Positions 1 through 13,960 of a stretch of 64,000 bases of DNA are shown here, in pieces (positions within the stretch are counted from its first letter, which is position 1; each line of letters begins with the position of its first letter). A model generated the notes under the pieces. The model saw only the letters and a program-made list of their open reading frames with translations, was not told the origin of the DNA and did not search any database. Both the position numbers and the translations under genes were made by a program. This stretch comes from Pyrocephalus nanus (Eukaryota > Chordata > Aves > Passeriformes > Tyrannidae): the NCBI GenBank assembly GCA_038380795.1, contig CM076270.1:20414001-20478000 (forward strand). The letters run 5' to 3'.

Positions 1-3000
1 TTGCCAATAGACCCAAAAATGGAAGAAGGCCCAGTGGAGATGGTCCAGGGAAATGTGGAAAAACTCAGGAATAATGCAGGATGTGACTGACCCCAGCTGC
101 TGCAACGAGCTGAGTTTGACCAAGCACAGAGGGGTCTGGAGGGTGGGTTTTGTTTCAGATAAACAGCCACGAGCAGCTAAGGGAATCAGTTGGTGCTTTC
201 TCTCTCATTCTCTCTGTATAAATATTATATCCAAGTGTAACCTACCTTTATACAGTATTTTTTTAACACTCCACTGGATCAGAAATCTACTGTAACATCA
301 TCCATCTTCAAATAGGTAAATTTTATATGAAACAATACACCCTCTGCTTGTATAATATCTAAAAGGATCTGATCACTGAGAATTGGCCTCTGACAAATAC
401 TGTTATTAGAGACTTACTAGAATGATTTTTCTAAGGAAAGCAATATCTAGGCATAAAATAAATGTTCATTCCATGTAAGTGTTTAATGTCCAAACTGGTA
501 CTAAAAAACCCTATTACTTGAAAGCTAATGGTCAAGTGGAAGCAAATCCAGTGTTGCTGAAGGGCAGAGCTTGTGAAATTGGTCATTGTGGAATGAAAAA
601 GCTGATGTGAGAATCAGAGCATTTCAGTGTGGATGTGAGAAACACGTGTAATGATTTCCAAGGCCAATGAATCCAGCAAATAAGCCCAGAACTGCTGCCA
701 GATTCAACATTTCTGATGGTTTTAAAAAAAGACAATAAAAAAAAGGAAAGCAAATTAATATTTTTCTGACAATACTCAGATTGGTGTTATAATTCTTTGT
801 ACCTATTTGTGTAGCTTTGCTGTTAAATTGCAAGAAGATTAAATCAATGGCAAAAAATTGGTTAATATATTTTGGTAATTTTCTACATTTCTAGGCTTTT
901 TGATAAAAAAAGGAAGAAAACACTGTATTATTCCTCTTGAAAACTATTCTGCTCCAAATTTATCCTTTTAGTACTTTGTAGTTAGGATGTAAAAATGTTG
1001 CTTGGAACGTAAGTTAGATACTGAAATATTATTATTAATATTGTGTGAGAATATATATATATATAATCTCAGACACATTGCAGGTAAAAATATTAGCCTT
1101 TTCCTTTTGTCTTCTGTGGAGTGAAAAGAAACTGTAAAGAAGCTGGTGCTTCTCAGTCTACTTCCATGAGAGTGTCTTATTTTCTTAAAACTAAAGTATC
1201 TCCTGAGAAAATGAAATGCTGCAGATCCTGTTGTTTTACCTAGCAATGAATAATTCATATCAAATGAATGGGACATAAAATATCCTCTTTACAATTGAAA
1301 AAACTTTCCCCTTTGAGAAAAGTGTGTAGCCACAGAACGTGAAAAACTATTTGAAATGTATCAAACACTATGTAACAAACAATAGATATGTTTTGCATTT
1401 TGCTTTCATTTCAGCCATGCCTGTCGGATACTTTTGCGCTCTTCCCAAAGGCAGCCAGAATTGTAGTGTAACTTTATCACAGCTCATCTTGGTGTTTATA
1501 TTTAAAAAAAAAAAAAGCCCTGTGTGTGCCAAACCTACTTGTTGATACCAGTGTATAAGGTGGGAGGGCAGTGAAGACTTCAAAGCATTCAAATGCCATT
1601 TATCTGCATCATGGTGTTGTCTATGCACAAATTCTGAAAGTGCCTTTTCCTTACTTGCTGATTATGATATGAATCATGTTATGAAAAATTTGTATCCTTA
1701 TATCTCTCTGCTAAACAAGCTTTTAGAAGCGTTACTTTGGTGTGATTGCTGATGTCCCGTGCTGCTGGGAAATGAAGTAATTTCACATCTTATGAATACT
1801 TCATATAAGATACGCCATGAAAAATATCCTTAAGAAATCTGCTGAAAATACTTATGAAGTATTTGAAGACCCATAACTCTATAACTGACTACCACAAATT
1901 ATATTAAAGAAGGGGAATGAAAAAAGTAATTCTTTTGCTGATGGAAGTTGGCAGCTGTATCACTCATTTTCTTAGTGAAATGGATTTGGCGGAATTAATG
2001 TCAGACATAAAACTTCCTCTGAGAGGCAAAACTGCTTAAATTGCAACCTTATAAATATCATAGGTCTTCTGCAGGAATGGGAACGAAGATTTCTGATAAA
2101 ATACAGGTTTAAATGGGAAAGTGCTTTAAGAGCATGCAGGAGAGGGTACGTCCCTTTCCAAGAACCAAACGTGGGGCTCCTGTGGTGTGACAAACCCCTG
2201 CTGGTGTGGGCAGACACGCTCCTTTGGGTTTGTGCCTGGCTGCTTTGCAGTGCAAACACAGCCCTGGGTGCTGGAAGCCTTTCCAATGTTTTCAGTGTGC
2301 AGAACTGTGGTCTTACTTTGTTTGGGAGGCTTAATTTTTTAAAATTTCCATTTTAGCTTCAGCTGTGGTAATTCTTCCTTTCAAGCCTCTGCTTGTATTT
2401 TAAGGGTGTTTCTGACCAGGTACTAAGCACTTGTCTTGTTATTAATATTATAATTTCTTTTAATAGTGAAGCAACTGCTTGGGCAAATTATCTTATTTAT
2501 TCTTCATTTTACTGTGGAATAACATTATGTAAACAGGCTGGTGTGTTTTATACGGTGATGCAATGATGGTCTGGGTCAGCAGTGGTGGCTTTATTGAAAT
2601 AATTGTTCTTAGGAAGCTGTCAGTAGGCATAGAGAATTGTGTGCATTTGGGTACAATTGCTGGTATTTACATGAGAGTATGGTCACTTTTTTTTTGTCAA
2701 AGCTTTCTTTTTTTCAAAGATAATTTGGTATTGTGTTGTTCAATCAAACACAATTTTTATAGGCATTGTTAGGCATTACAGAGTTGTCATGCTTAAAGGG
2801 ACCCTTTTTGAGTTCAATAAGTTGTTTTTTAATTTCTTTTCTGACTTTTTAAATGTTGTAGGAGACAGGGACTTCAACAACCAAACAGTAATTTTCATGT
2901 AGGTAGTTCAAATATAACTAAATGAAATAAAATTGAAGTTGTCTGCCAGCTTTAAAAGGTCACATTATTATGTTCCAATTCAGATTAAAGTTTTGAAAAT

Positions 3001-4534
3001 TCAGACTTTCTTTGAATTTGAATTCCTTGATTAATCTGGCCCATATCAAAACTTTCCTTCTCCAACTTGCCTTTCTCACCCCTCCACTAGATCACAAACT
3101 AACACAAGAATTGCTGTGCTCACTCTGCCTTTTTGAAACTGAGTGGGCCCTTCCTAAATTCAGTCAGTCTGACAGCTGGAGAGCCATTTGTGAGGAGTTT
3201 GTTGGCATTTTTTTAAAAGTTTTTGTTGTTGAAGTGCTTTTTTAACCACTGCACCAAGAATTCATTGATGAAGTAACGGTGTTCCCGTTCTAGGTGAGGT
3301 TACCTTGCTCAGATTGTCCTGTGCCTTTCCTCGGACTTGTCCACCTGCAGTACTTGAGAAAATTGTTGTTGGTCCCTTAGGTGGGGCAAAGCCAATGTGC
3401 TTGAGAGCAGGGAATGTTTGAATCTCTCTGTGGCTGCTGTCACACAGAAAGTCAAGCAGCCTGGGACTGTGGTGGCTGAACCTCCTGAGCAACAGGCGGT
3501 CTCAGGTTTTCTGCAGAGGTTTCAGCTGCAGCCGTGCATTAAACCAGCAAACAGCTTCTGTACTTGATTCTTTAACATGCTTTAATGCACTGTCTTCACA
3601 GCTTTAGCTGATTGGCTCTTATTTATAGTGCGTGTAGATAAATGCTATATGATAGAGATTATAGAGAGTAGAGATAAATGATACTATTTTTTTAATTCAA
3701 TCTGTGATTAAAGGCTTAAATCTGTGATTGTTTTTTTTTTATTTGTAGACTAGATCAAATATGTGTCAAGTGCCTGCACCAGTCTTTTTAAAACACAAAT
3801 TAGTTCTTTTAATCAGCCACTGTTTTGTTTAAAAAAAACCCCAGACGTCCCAGCGTGTCCTTGGATGTTTAAAACAGTAATGTGCCCTCAACACCTTTGC
3901 TAAAGTACATTTAGTTTAGTTTTCTTTTCATAGTTCACCAAGTGACTTGATTATAACCTATCAAAATAACATGGTTAGCAAGATAAAGAGGTCTGCAGCT
4001 GGAAAATGAGACTACAATAAATGCATCCCACTTGGGAGTTAACAGGAATCTCAGATTTGGGAGATGAGTCAGTACCTCGCTCAGGAAATCAACATGAGTA
4101 TGACAACAAGGAAGACACGCCACGGATTTTTTTCTGTCCTGTTTAAAACATGAAATGCGACCCAAGGAACTTTGTGTCTGTTCCCTCAAGGACAGGATCA
4201 TTATTATTCTCTGCAGGGTCAGGAAAGGAAGGAGGTGGGTTACGCTGTGCTTAGCAATGGGCCTGAAGAGCTTAACCAAATCAGACCAAGGGTAGAGGAA
4301 TCAATAGCAAGAGACAAACAAAATCAGCAGTGCTGCTGCCTGAATATCACAGAGGTGTGACACATTTGCCTGTCTGTTTTGTGAAAGAAAAGTTCTGGGC
4401 TCATGTAGATTGCCTGTTGTTCAGGTGTGGTGAGGTTCAAGAGCTCCCGCTCTTTAAGGACAGAAAATGGAAGACAGGGAGAGATGGATGGGAGAAGAGA
4501 CAAGATGCAGAAATGACTGGGATGAAGTTAAGAA
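1..4534. other. Non-coding AT-rich stretch, no gene seen
   Basis: All six frames are broken by frequent stops and no exon with recognisable protein similarity is visible. It holds a short (TA)n run at 1050-1065, a poly-A run at 1504-1516, and two slightly GC-richer patches at about 2130-2290 and 3270-3530 that match nothing I recognise. Words at about 3440-3500 loosely resemble a reversed MIR core (TCACACAG, then GGGACT and GAACC), but too weakly to call. Confidence 0.7.
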
Positions 4535-4690
4535 CCCAGGGCTTAGTATTAGCTGTGTGACCACAAAAAAGGGGATCACCAAAATGAAAATACACTCTCT
4601 CCCTCTGTTTCCCAAACGTAACAAAAAAAAAAGCCACCAATAACCGAACTGGCCCACACATTGCAATAGTTTTAGGGTAGGATTAATCTC
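4535..4690 (+). mobile_element. Probable ancient MIR-type (CORE-SINE) relic
   Basis: The segment carries, in consensus order, several words of the MIR core as I remember it. They are CTTAGTATTAGCTGTGTGACC-like text ending in the exact word GCTGTGTGACC (4552-4562), a CTCTCT..CTCTGTTTCCC stretch (about 4595-4612), and TAGGGTAGGATTAAT near 4674-4685. The spacing between the first two words is about 12 bases longer than in the consensus, and a poly-A run lies between the later words. The copy is heavily diverged, as expected for an element older than the bird-mammal split. It could be a chance collection of motifs, so confidence is moderate. Confidence 0.45.
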
Positions 4691-7600
4691 TCTGAATTTA
4701 GGTATCTAAAGTGTATATTTTTGTATTTGACCATTTATATTTTATAATAAAAGAAAATAAATAGGTGCTGTCAAGGGATAATTAACATCATTACAAAGAT
4801 AGAGGTTGGGAAAGTGTGTAAGTCCTAGTGCATCAGAAATGCTGTAGCCTCATGGCCTAAATTTAAGTGCAGGCATACCTTTCTATTCAGTCAGTGTATA
4901 TTTATATTCCTATTCTTACTGCTTTTGCTTTTGCTGTGTTTAGGAAAGTGAAAGGCTTGTAGCTGCTTTCTGTTTCTTTCTGTGATGATTTTATTAGACA
5001 AAACACTGCTCTTTTCCTTGGCCTGTTAATCCAGTCACCCAGATGTGGATGTGAATTTCAGCAAAAAAAATGACCTGTGCTGAATTGTAATGCTTTCATT
5101 GAATTGTCAAACAGGTGAATTGGTTGATGTATCAAGAAATAACATTCTGAGAGAATTCATGGAAATTTTTTATTCAAATTTGCCTAGAAAAGGGAGACAA
5201 ATGCCTATTATTGTTGTATTTTTGCCTATATTGCCAGACCAAAGAATTTCCATACCTCTCAAAGGTAATATTTCATTAGAGTAAGTCCAGGTTTCAGAAA
5301 CAGCATTAATGCCTGGGTAAACCTGTAAAAGGAGAGTGAGAATCTTGTCTCCCACAGCTCAGAAGTATAGTTCTCTCCCCTGGCTAGCATCCACTTTTAA
5401 TTACAGAGCTATCCATTTGTTGTGTTGCTGACACTGAACCCTGCATATGGCCATTGCATTTTGCTGCTGACTTCATAGTAATAAGTTTTACACTCTTGAC
5501 TTGACAGGCATCATTGAATTTTGCTGTGACAGAGTAAAAATGTAGTAACGGAAACAAAATAACATACAATTGATTAAAATGGACAACCCCAAACTGCTCA
5601 TGCCCCGTGAAAAAGAGACAAAATTACTGAATGAGACATAATTATCTGGCTTCACGAGGGAGGCCACTCAGCCAGCTATGTGGTGCACAGGAGGCTGAAT
5701 TGAGAGCTGCCTGACGAAAAAACAGGAAAGAAATAAGGGGAAACTTGGTGACTACACAGAGTCCAGAGAAACTGCAAATGACTGAGAACGTGGAGTGGAG
5801 TGGAGTGTCATCCACTCATCTGGAAATGCCTTTCAAGAGTCCTGTAAAATGGACGCAGTTGGGAGAACATTAATCTGAATAACAGCAAGTAATCCCTAAT
5901 TGAACTTCCAGAGGCTGTTTCTTGACAGTGCAAAGCATTTTACTTTTATCCTCCTCTTTTTGGTGTTGATTGATAGATAGGTTGATTCTGCAGTTGTCAC
6001 TGTAGTAGGAAACATCACAATACAACCAAGGACATTTTGGAAGGGTTTTATGTGTCATTTTCCCTCTTTTCAGTAATTTTACCAAGACCAAATCCAAACA
6101 ATTGACTTAAAAACACTTAAACTATTTAGAAATAAATCTGTGTGTACATTGTTTTGATTTATGTAAGTCCTCCAAAAATTCAAAAGATAATACATCTTAA
6201 AACAAAAGTTAAGTTTTAGTGTGAAGCAAAAGCATCCATATGTCAATATGTATCGAGAAGTCACTTAGAATTAACTAATTGTCATGAGTCTAGGCTGTAT
6301 GTGCATATATAATGAGTTTAATGAATTTCCTGCTTCTTCTAAGTTTCTATTTAAAAAAATAATCATTATGTTTTAATCACCACTATGGTTAAACCCAGGA
6401 GTTTTTAAGGACAATATTTCTTCTGTCATGCCTGGGTTTAGAGTATTGTCATTAAAACAGCAAGCTGGGAAAAGAAAATATGTTAATGAAACAAGAACCA
6501 TCCATGTGCCACGCACTGAGTCTGTATCGATTTGCTCAGTCTGCTCTCCCCGAGCCCTGCCTTGTTCACATGTGCTGCATCTGGAGTCAACTGATACATT
6601 ATATAGAAATATGTTGTGATTTTCAATTCTTTGTCAGACACCTACAAGTTTACTTTAGTAATTTTAATTTTATTACAAGAATATTGTATCTGGACCTTCT
6701 GTTGACTTTGTTCATTGCTTTCACAGCAAGACTCTGCTTGAAAATCATTAAAGACTCAATGAATCTTACAGATACCATAATGTGAGTATGTTCTCATCTT
6801 TCTTCCCATAGGTGGTGGCCCCTGCTGAGTATGTAAACAGAAATGCAACCAAGTGTTGGCTGTGAGAAATGATGAAATAAATTGTTTAAACAGTGCCAGG
6901 AGTTTGAGTGAGCCAGACTATATTCTGGCACTGATGTCCTTTCTGGGTTCTGCAAAAGCAAAACCCTGCAGCATTCAGAAAAAAAGAAAAAATCTCTTTA
7001 GCCTTCCCCTTTTAATAACTAATAGTTCATATATTTTCAAAATTGTTTTTGTACTTTGCTGTTCAGGACACAGAACAGGTTACACACAGGACACTGAGGA
7101 ATCCCACCATTATGTTCAATTCAATCAGTCAACGTGTGACAAAAATACAGAACTGCTGCTGAAAATGCTGCTCTGATGGCTCCTTCTTACCTATAAATAT
7201 TGGATTATGAGTCACATTTCATCTGTTGTCTGTGAAATTAGTAGGGCAATAGAAGTGAGAAAAATTCAGCAGCTCGTCCAAGTACAGAAAGACCCAGGCA
7301 AAACCCGTGATACATTTAAAGCTTTTAAAGTCCTTCACTCCAGCGCTGCTCTTGGTGCACTTGCTGTTCTTCCCAGGGGGATCTACTTGGGGCATTTTTC
7401 TCTATCATTTGAATTATTTTCCTCTGAAGTAATAAGATGTGTTAAAGCAGTTATTACAGGGAAAAAAACAACAAACAAGTTTATATTGTTTTATTTATTT
7501 ATCTTACTATTCATTTGAAAAGAAAGCCTTGACATTTCTTACCTGGTATTCTTCAAAATGCTAATCTACTGCACACCTAGAAAGGAGAAGTTGGTGGTAT

Positions 7601-8450
7601 TTTGGGCCACGTCTCTCTTCAGTTTGATTGCTGATTTCTGACTTATTTCTAAATCACACCACCCCCTTGTAAGAAGAGATTGATCTCATCCCCAAATTTG
7701 ACACAATTCTGGCAATAATTGAGGTGATTAGTAGTAGCCATCAGTTTTACCCTTCAGAATAAAATGTGGCAAGTGAATAAAGCCTGATGGCATGGCTGTG
7801 CAAAATTTCATTTAACAGCTCATTGCGGGCAGGCCAAGTTGGATTGCCAAATATATCAAATCACTTTTATAGATCTAAGCTGTCTACCTCCTGATTTTCT
7901 TAATCGTAAATGGTATAGCAGATATGGCTATAGTTTTCCCATGCATTGTAAAAGGGAAGTGTTTTAAATAAGGAGCAGAGCAAGCTGATTTGTTTGGTTA
8001 AGTTTACAGGTATGGGTTGTATGCACTCCAGATGTTTGCACACATTCCCAGAGTCCTAGGGCCCTTTGTTCCTCCTGCATCCACTCTGAATACTCCAAAC
8101 ACATCCAGTCAGTAGGCAGTTGTTGTCAATAAGTTACTAAAAGGACTCATCTGTTATATTTATGTACTTTTCATCCAAGAATGAATAGTTTTTGCTGTGC
8201 TGTTTCCAATTGCAGACACAAGGAAATATGCCAGAGTACAAGCTGCTTGCTTTGCTTTCAGCTACTTTTTTGGTTCTGAGTACATGGGATAACAAGAAAG
8301 GGGGAATAATAGAAGTAGATGACACAAGAAGTATCTATTCCTCTCCTCTTGGCATTGAAGTTTTAGCTGGATTTTTATCGTAGGTCTAATCTATGTATCT
8401 ATAATAACACATAGGTATTTCTGCCTTGCTGGTCTGTTGAATAAGATCTC
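4691..8450. other. Non-coding AT-rich stretch, no gene seen
   Basis: No supported exon or RNA gene. It contains a short GGAGT microsatellite of three to four copies at 5791-5808. A run at about 5600-5720 reads slightly conserved, but no known element is recognised. Frames of 60-107 codons here have no domain, signal or plausible start context. Confidence 0.7.
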
Positions 8451-8597
8451 TAACACACTCAACATGCATGTTCTGGGAGGTAGGGAGGTGCTGTTATCAG
8501 TGTCTGAAAGATGAGGAGCTGAAGCACAAAGAAGGAAAGAGACTTGTTCAAGATGAGGCTAATGGTGAATTTGAGATAGAACTCAAGTCTGCTGGAA
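8451..8597 (-). mobile_element. Ancient MIR-type SINE (CORE-SINE) relic
   Basis: Read on the + strand, the segment follows the reverse complement of the MIR consensus in order. A GAGGTAGG word near 8476-8484 is followed by TGTTATC at 8492-8498, GATGAGGAGCTGAAGCACA at 8510-8528, GACTTGTTCAAGATGA at 8541-8556, and finally a GATAGAACTCAAGTCTGCTGG-like stretch ending near 8595. These correspond to the 3' part, the conserved core and the boundary with the tRNA-related head. The tRNA-derived head itself is not recognisable beyond 8597, so the copy is 5'-truncated or eroded. Divergence looks like roughly a quarter to a third of positions, by eye. MIR copies are known as rare fossils in bird genomes. 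This is the clearest repeat relic in the left half of the window. Confidence 0.8.
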
Positions 8598-11500
8598 TGG
8601 TGTCTGAAGTGAATTTGGGTTGATTCTACTTTGGGTAGTTCTCAAGCTCAAGAGCACCACTCAGCTCCTACTGATGGCAGCAGTGGTTTTATCATCTGTC
8701 TTGGGGTGGGTATGGTATGCTCATGAAAATTTGGAATGCACCCTTACAGCTACCCAGAGATTTTTGGCTTAAATGCATGACCTATGGTGTTATTTCTGTG
8801 TTCCTCACTGATTATTTTGGCATAGGTGGATTAAAGTTGTGACCCTACAGAATTTTGCATTTTCTTCCTGGTACACCAATACATTTAGAAATACCAGCTG
8901 TGCAGTGGAGGGCAGTGGTGTGTATCACAGTATTAATTCTGACACTTTCATACCCTTGAATAAAAAATGTGTTCAGAAGGAGCTCTTTAAGTGGCTTTAT
9001 AAATGTAGCAGGCTGAATGTTGTGATATCCCTGTGTACTAATATAATATCTTAGTTGCTCAAATGTTGTGTTATTTCTCTTTTTAATAAGTGACATCTCA
9101 GCTGGCTAATAGAAAGATCAAGATTTATACCGGCAGCTTTTGCAGAGGATGAACAGAAAAAAAGAACACAGTAGAAGCAAAGGTACTAATTTATTATCAG
9201 AAAGTGATAGGTAACTAGATTTCCAGGGTTCTCATTTACACCTACTTCTAATGTATGAAACTCTGAATAATCATTAGAAACATCACTTGTTACTGAAGAA
9301 TCCCCAGTTCTACTTTTCTAGACCTGCTTAATCCTGGATGAAATGTCAATAGTTTGGTTGAGTATCATTTATTGAAATGACCTTGGTTGCTTAGTAGCAG
9401 CATGATTTGTCAGCTTTATTAGGAAATTATACTTTGTAAGAATTTATTTGAATATCTTCTGCTGTTAGAAAAGTTAAATCTCGGTACGGGAATGGAAATT
9501 AATATGGTAAAGTTCACGTGGAGGGTCAGTACAATTGTCATATACTGCTTAACCCGGCCAAATGAACTTTTCACACTTTGTGAAAAATTCTTGAATTCAA
9601 AGGATTATTCAATGTTCTGCAAGCTGAAGGCTCTTCAGAGCTAAGATATCAAACCTAGAATGCACTTTTATAACCAAAAAAAGCTACAAAAACAGGGAAG
9701 TGTAAATTAGAGTTCAAATTCACTTTGGCACTGTTTGAGTAGTTCACTACATGGGAATTTCTATGAACAATTACTGCTATTCAGTAACAAAGTTTGGATT
9801 TGAAAATAACTTTAAAATTAACTGTTTGTTTTTCAAATAATTGGTCTTGAAATTGATAGAATATCTTCTATATGAATAAATCTATCAGGAGAGCTCAGTT
9901 CTGCTGGTACATGCCAGTACATACTGCTTAAAAACCATTACTTTTCACACAGATTGCTTCTTAGATGTCCAGAAATTAACTTTAGTTTACATAACTGACA
10001 CAGTTTTACAAATAATAAATATAAGAAACATCAGTCTTGTAGTATTTTCTTCCAGAGAAATGAAGATTTGTGACATAATGCTGTTTATGAGCAAATATGG
10101 GAAGAGATATCTCAGGTGTTTTTGTCTTTTCTTAACAACTATTGCCCCTCTTCAGTTAAAGCCAGGCAATCTGGTCTCAGAACTGTAACAAATATCATGG
10201 AATGAAAAGATTTGATACAGACAGATATCACTGATGTGTCCTGTTTAGGAAAATGTGAGAGTATGTGTTCAGTCCCCCTTAGGCTTGAGGCAATTTATAA
10301 TGATGTCTAAACAATGGGAAATCATCTCTTGGAGCTTTTACTGATTGGTTGCATATTCTTAGTAAATTCAGTTAACCTTCACTTGTTCTGCTTCTTATAA
10401 AGCTACTTATTTCTCTTTGGATGCTGTTTGTGCACAAATATCCCGTGTTCATCTTAAATTTCAGGCAAACTCGTTGATAGCTCTGTATCTCATCCTGTGC
10501 ATCCTGCTTTTAGAGGGAAAAAAATAGGAATAGCAAGAACATTCAGTTCTCTGAACAATGTGAACCTTGGATACGAAACAACTCTTAAATAAGAGCTAAC
10601 ATAGGCCTTGTTTTTATAAAGAACCTTAAGCCTGCAATGCCAACTGAATGCCAACATTGAATACTGAAAAACATTGTGACTGATGTGAGCTACAAACAAG
10701 ACCTTCTGGATTCTGCACAATTTTTCATTATCTATCCAGTCAATAGTAAATGAAGTTATATGAGTTGGGTTGTAATTAGGAACAGACATATTCATTTTTT
10801 CATATTTAAAATTTGCCTGAACATTCTCTTTAGGAGGAACTGGAAGGAATGATTACAAGAAGGATTGAATAACAGGGAGGTGGGTGATTCTTATATATTT
10901 TTTATTTTAAAATCAGCAAAAAATAAGATAACGTTCTCCTATTCCTTAAATTGTTTTGGGATGTCTCATTGAAGTACATTTTGTTCTTTTGAACTTAGAT
11001 CTGCATTATAGGATTTTATGTACTACTTCCTTCTATGTGCCTTGCAAATCATTCCTAAGACCAATTATTCCTAAATGTGTCCACAAAAAGATGTTTGTAG
11101 GAGAGAAAGAGAGAGCTACATTTTTTAATATTTTTGACTGGACTTATTAGTATTTCAGAAGCTCTGTTTGCTCAAATAGAAGGGTATGTCTCAAATATAA
11201 TTTCAAAAAGAGCTTATAGGACTTTTCTTCCTGCTTCATTACAGTTGCAGTCTGCAAACATGTAGAAAATGTCACTTGAAGTGTAAAAGTGGAAACTACT
11301 GTCTTGAACTGTGCATGATGCATTGGGCAGGCTCTCAATGGAGATAACAAGGGTTATCTCCTCCTTAAAACTTGAATAATCTGACTGGAGAGATTGAGGA
11401 CTGATTTTCTCTCTTTTTCTTCCCCTCTCCAGCTTTAATTTGCAGTGCTCATGGAGTGCATTCATGTTCCTCTAAATGGCCCAGCAGTCCTGGGCTCTGT

Positions 11501-13779
11501 GTTTTTGTCCTGGATGGTTGTTGGTGAAACAGGTACTTGTCTTGTTAAAATTCTGCTGAGCTAATCCCTGAATCCATCACTGGCAGACAAAATGTGGGGG
11601 CCCTGGAGGGAGACTGGGATGTGGGAGGTACAAAGTAAGGAGGTGTCCATAGAGACAGGGAAGAGGGAAATATTTGCAGCTGTTTCTATTGCCAAAGGAG
11701 GGGAAATCAGAGATAGATTACCTTAGCAGCAATTGCTTGGAGGACACCAAAAACTGAGTCTTGCCTTAGCTGGTGGTTCTAGTCCTGTAGACTCCTTGTT
11801 CATTGCTGTAGATCAGAGGTCAATTTGGCAGTGAAAAGACTGGCAGCAGTCACTGAACTCTCAGAGAGCAGCAAATAATGTATTACCATAACCATCTATT
11901 GAAAGACAGCAATTATATAACTGGAAAATTTGCTCAAAGTCTGCAAATAGCAATTGGATCATACAAAGCATTGTATTGAGGGTATAACATCAAGGGTTAA
12001 AAAGTCCTAGAGCTCTAGCTGCCTTGCTTAACAGAGGAGCATACTAATGTAAGATTGTATAAAAATCACTGCATGTTCTTTTTTTTTTGCAGGCAGGTTG
12101 AAGGAGTTTTAAAATGCAGCATAAATCTGGTTTTAAGTATTTTACACTAAATAAATAGAGTGAAATTTTGTCCATCCTGTGCTCAATAACTTGTTACAGT
12201 CATGTTTGACAGGAATATATTTTAAAGTAATAGTTGTATTGAGGAAAAAGAGGCAGTAAAGACTAAAATCTCACTATGATGTGAATTCAAGTGAGGTATT
12301 CTTCATGGCCTGCCTGGAATAGAGCAGACAGAGGGACAAGCAGGAAAGAAGCTGAGGATATGGAAAATGTACTGAGATCCTGCTGAAGACTAGAAGAAAG
12401 ATTAATTCCTAGGTGTAAATAGAGCCTACTGTTAAAATAGAGAATTGTGAGGATTTCAGACATAAACCCACAGAAGTGAAGTTTCAGAAGTTAAATACAA
12501 ATAGATTCTTGCATAAACACAGAAATAATACTCCTATGTTTGAATACAAATACGTTCAATTGACCTTTAAGTCCTGGAGCTAAAACTGACTGATTTGTTG
12601 CTCAAGAGAGTGAAAAAAAACCCCACACCCAAATACTAAAATCTTCATTAAAAAAAAATGCAGTGAGTTATGTAATACTAATGGTTAAGGAAATCTGAAC
12701 AAACCTCTCCTTTCTTTGTCCATATTTTTAGCCTGACAGTGTTCCTTCAAAGCGTGGCTTTCCTAACGAGTTTGCAGAAAGCCTGCTGTGAGGAGAGGGT
12801 GAGCACCAAGGAAAAGTTAGGGCCAGTGTGTCCTTCTGTGTTACAGAAACACAGATTTATGGGTTGGGGCCTGTCCTTATCAGGTTGATCTGTTTTGTAG
12901 ATTGAGTATTAAAATGACTAGCTCTGACAAATCCTTACTTTGCTGAGACCATTAAAATGTCATAGAGTTTAAAACAGAGTAATTGGAGAGAACTCTGAGA
13001 AAGAGATAGAGTGAAATTCCTAAAACAGATTTTAAGACTGCTGTGAACCCTTTTTGTCTGTCTTGAATAAGTGTGTTCCGCTTTAATGAGATTATTTTGA
13101 GGCTCCCATCAGGTTTTATGCCCAATTTTCTGCTGGTTTCACAACAAAGACTTCTTTCTGTTTTTCAATAGAATTTCCTTTCTATTCGGTTAACAGTAAT
13201 GTCTTTATAGCTGATCAAATGTAGTCAAGTTAACTGACACATAAATTATTATGAACAGTTATTGTCCTGATTTATATATTTCAATTATGTTGATATTTGT
13301 TTTGTTCTTTGGCTGCCTATTCAGGTTTCTCTTAGTAGCTCTTGCACTCCAGTTGAAGGAGCTTTTCCTTTCACCATCCCAGGCTAGTTGCAGTTGTCCA
13401 TTTGAGGGGTGTTGTTTCCCTGCTGCATCCTATCATTCTGTGCAAGGAAAAAGGAATGAGAAACTACTCAGGAGGAAGGAAAACAGGAGAAGGGTAAAGG
13501 CATCCTATAGCTTAGCATCATTTGCATACTCCATAAAACTGAATTCAACCAAGTCCACTCCTGGTTGTTATGAAAGGAAAATAACACATGTCTTAATTTT
13601 ACACTTCAGCCCTTGTTTCTCCCAAGGGAAAGGGGGTTATTGTAATTCCAGCTTAGTGGAAATATGTAAAGGTTTTACTCATCTTGTGCACAGAACTGAT
13701 AGCACGCACAGTTGGGACTGCTTATTTATTTCTTATTAATTCATTTCAGTTTTTATAAGTCAACTGAGCATTCAGCGTT
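8598..13779. other. Non-coding AT-rich stretch, no gene seen
   Basis: No supported gene. A canonical CACGTG E-box lies at 9515-9520. Short homopolymers occur (for example poly-T near 12080), but no transposon is recognised. A phrase at about 12841-12880 faintly recalls a degraded CR1 3' end but lacks the terminal repeat. The longest frame runs into the next block and has no recognisable domain. Confidence 0.65.
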
Positions 13780-13960
13780 TGTAAAGTGATTCCGGAAAAT
13801 TATTTTGCATAAGTAATAGTAAACACTGGCGTTGCTTCCTGGCAGGGAATGAAAATGATTCATGCAATTCCCAGTGGCCTAATGAGCAGAAACAGGGACT
13901 GGAGCCATGAATAGCTCACTGGCTGAAGTTTGGCAGCAGAAAAAGCCATGTTGATCAGCT
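13780..13960. promoter_or_regulatory. Candidate conserved non-coding block
   Basis: The texture changes from low-complexity AT to balanced, motif-rich text with TTTGCATAAG, GATTCATGCAATTCCC and CCTAATGAGC words. These are typical of vertebrate enhancers bound by C/EBP- and homeodomain-type factors. There is no open frame of note. The call rests on texture only, since no alignment could be run. Confidence 0.25.

Noticed and set aside
3440..3500. Loose MIR-like words (TCACACAG, GGGACT, GAACC)
   Set aside because: Spacing and intervening bases do not follow the consensus well enough.
12841..12890. Faint resemblance to a reversed CR1 3' end (ACAGATTTATGGGTTGG)
   Set aside because: The characteristic 8-base terminal repeats and the downstream consensus are missing.
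13251..13739. 162-codon + strand frame starting with a hydrophobic segment
   Set aside because: The hydrophobic start comes from T-rich DNA. There is no recognisable family, no plausible promoter or splice structure, and composition matches the surrounding non-coding DNA.
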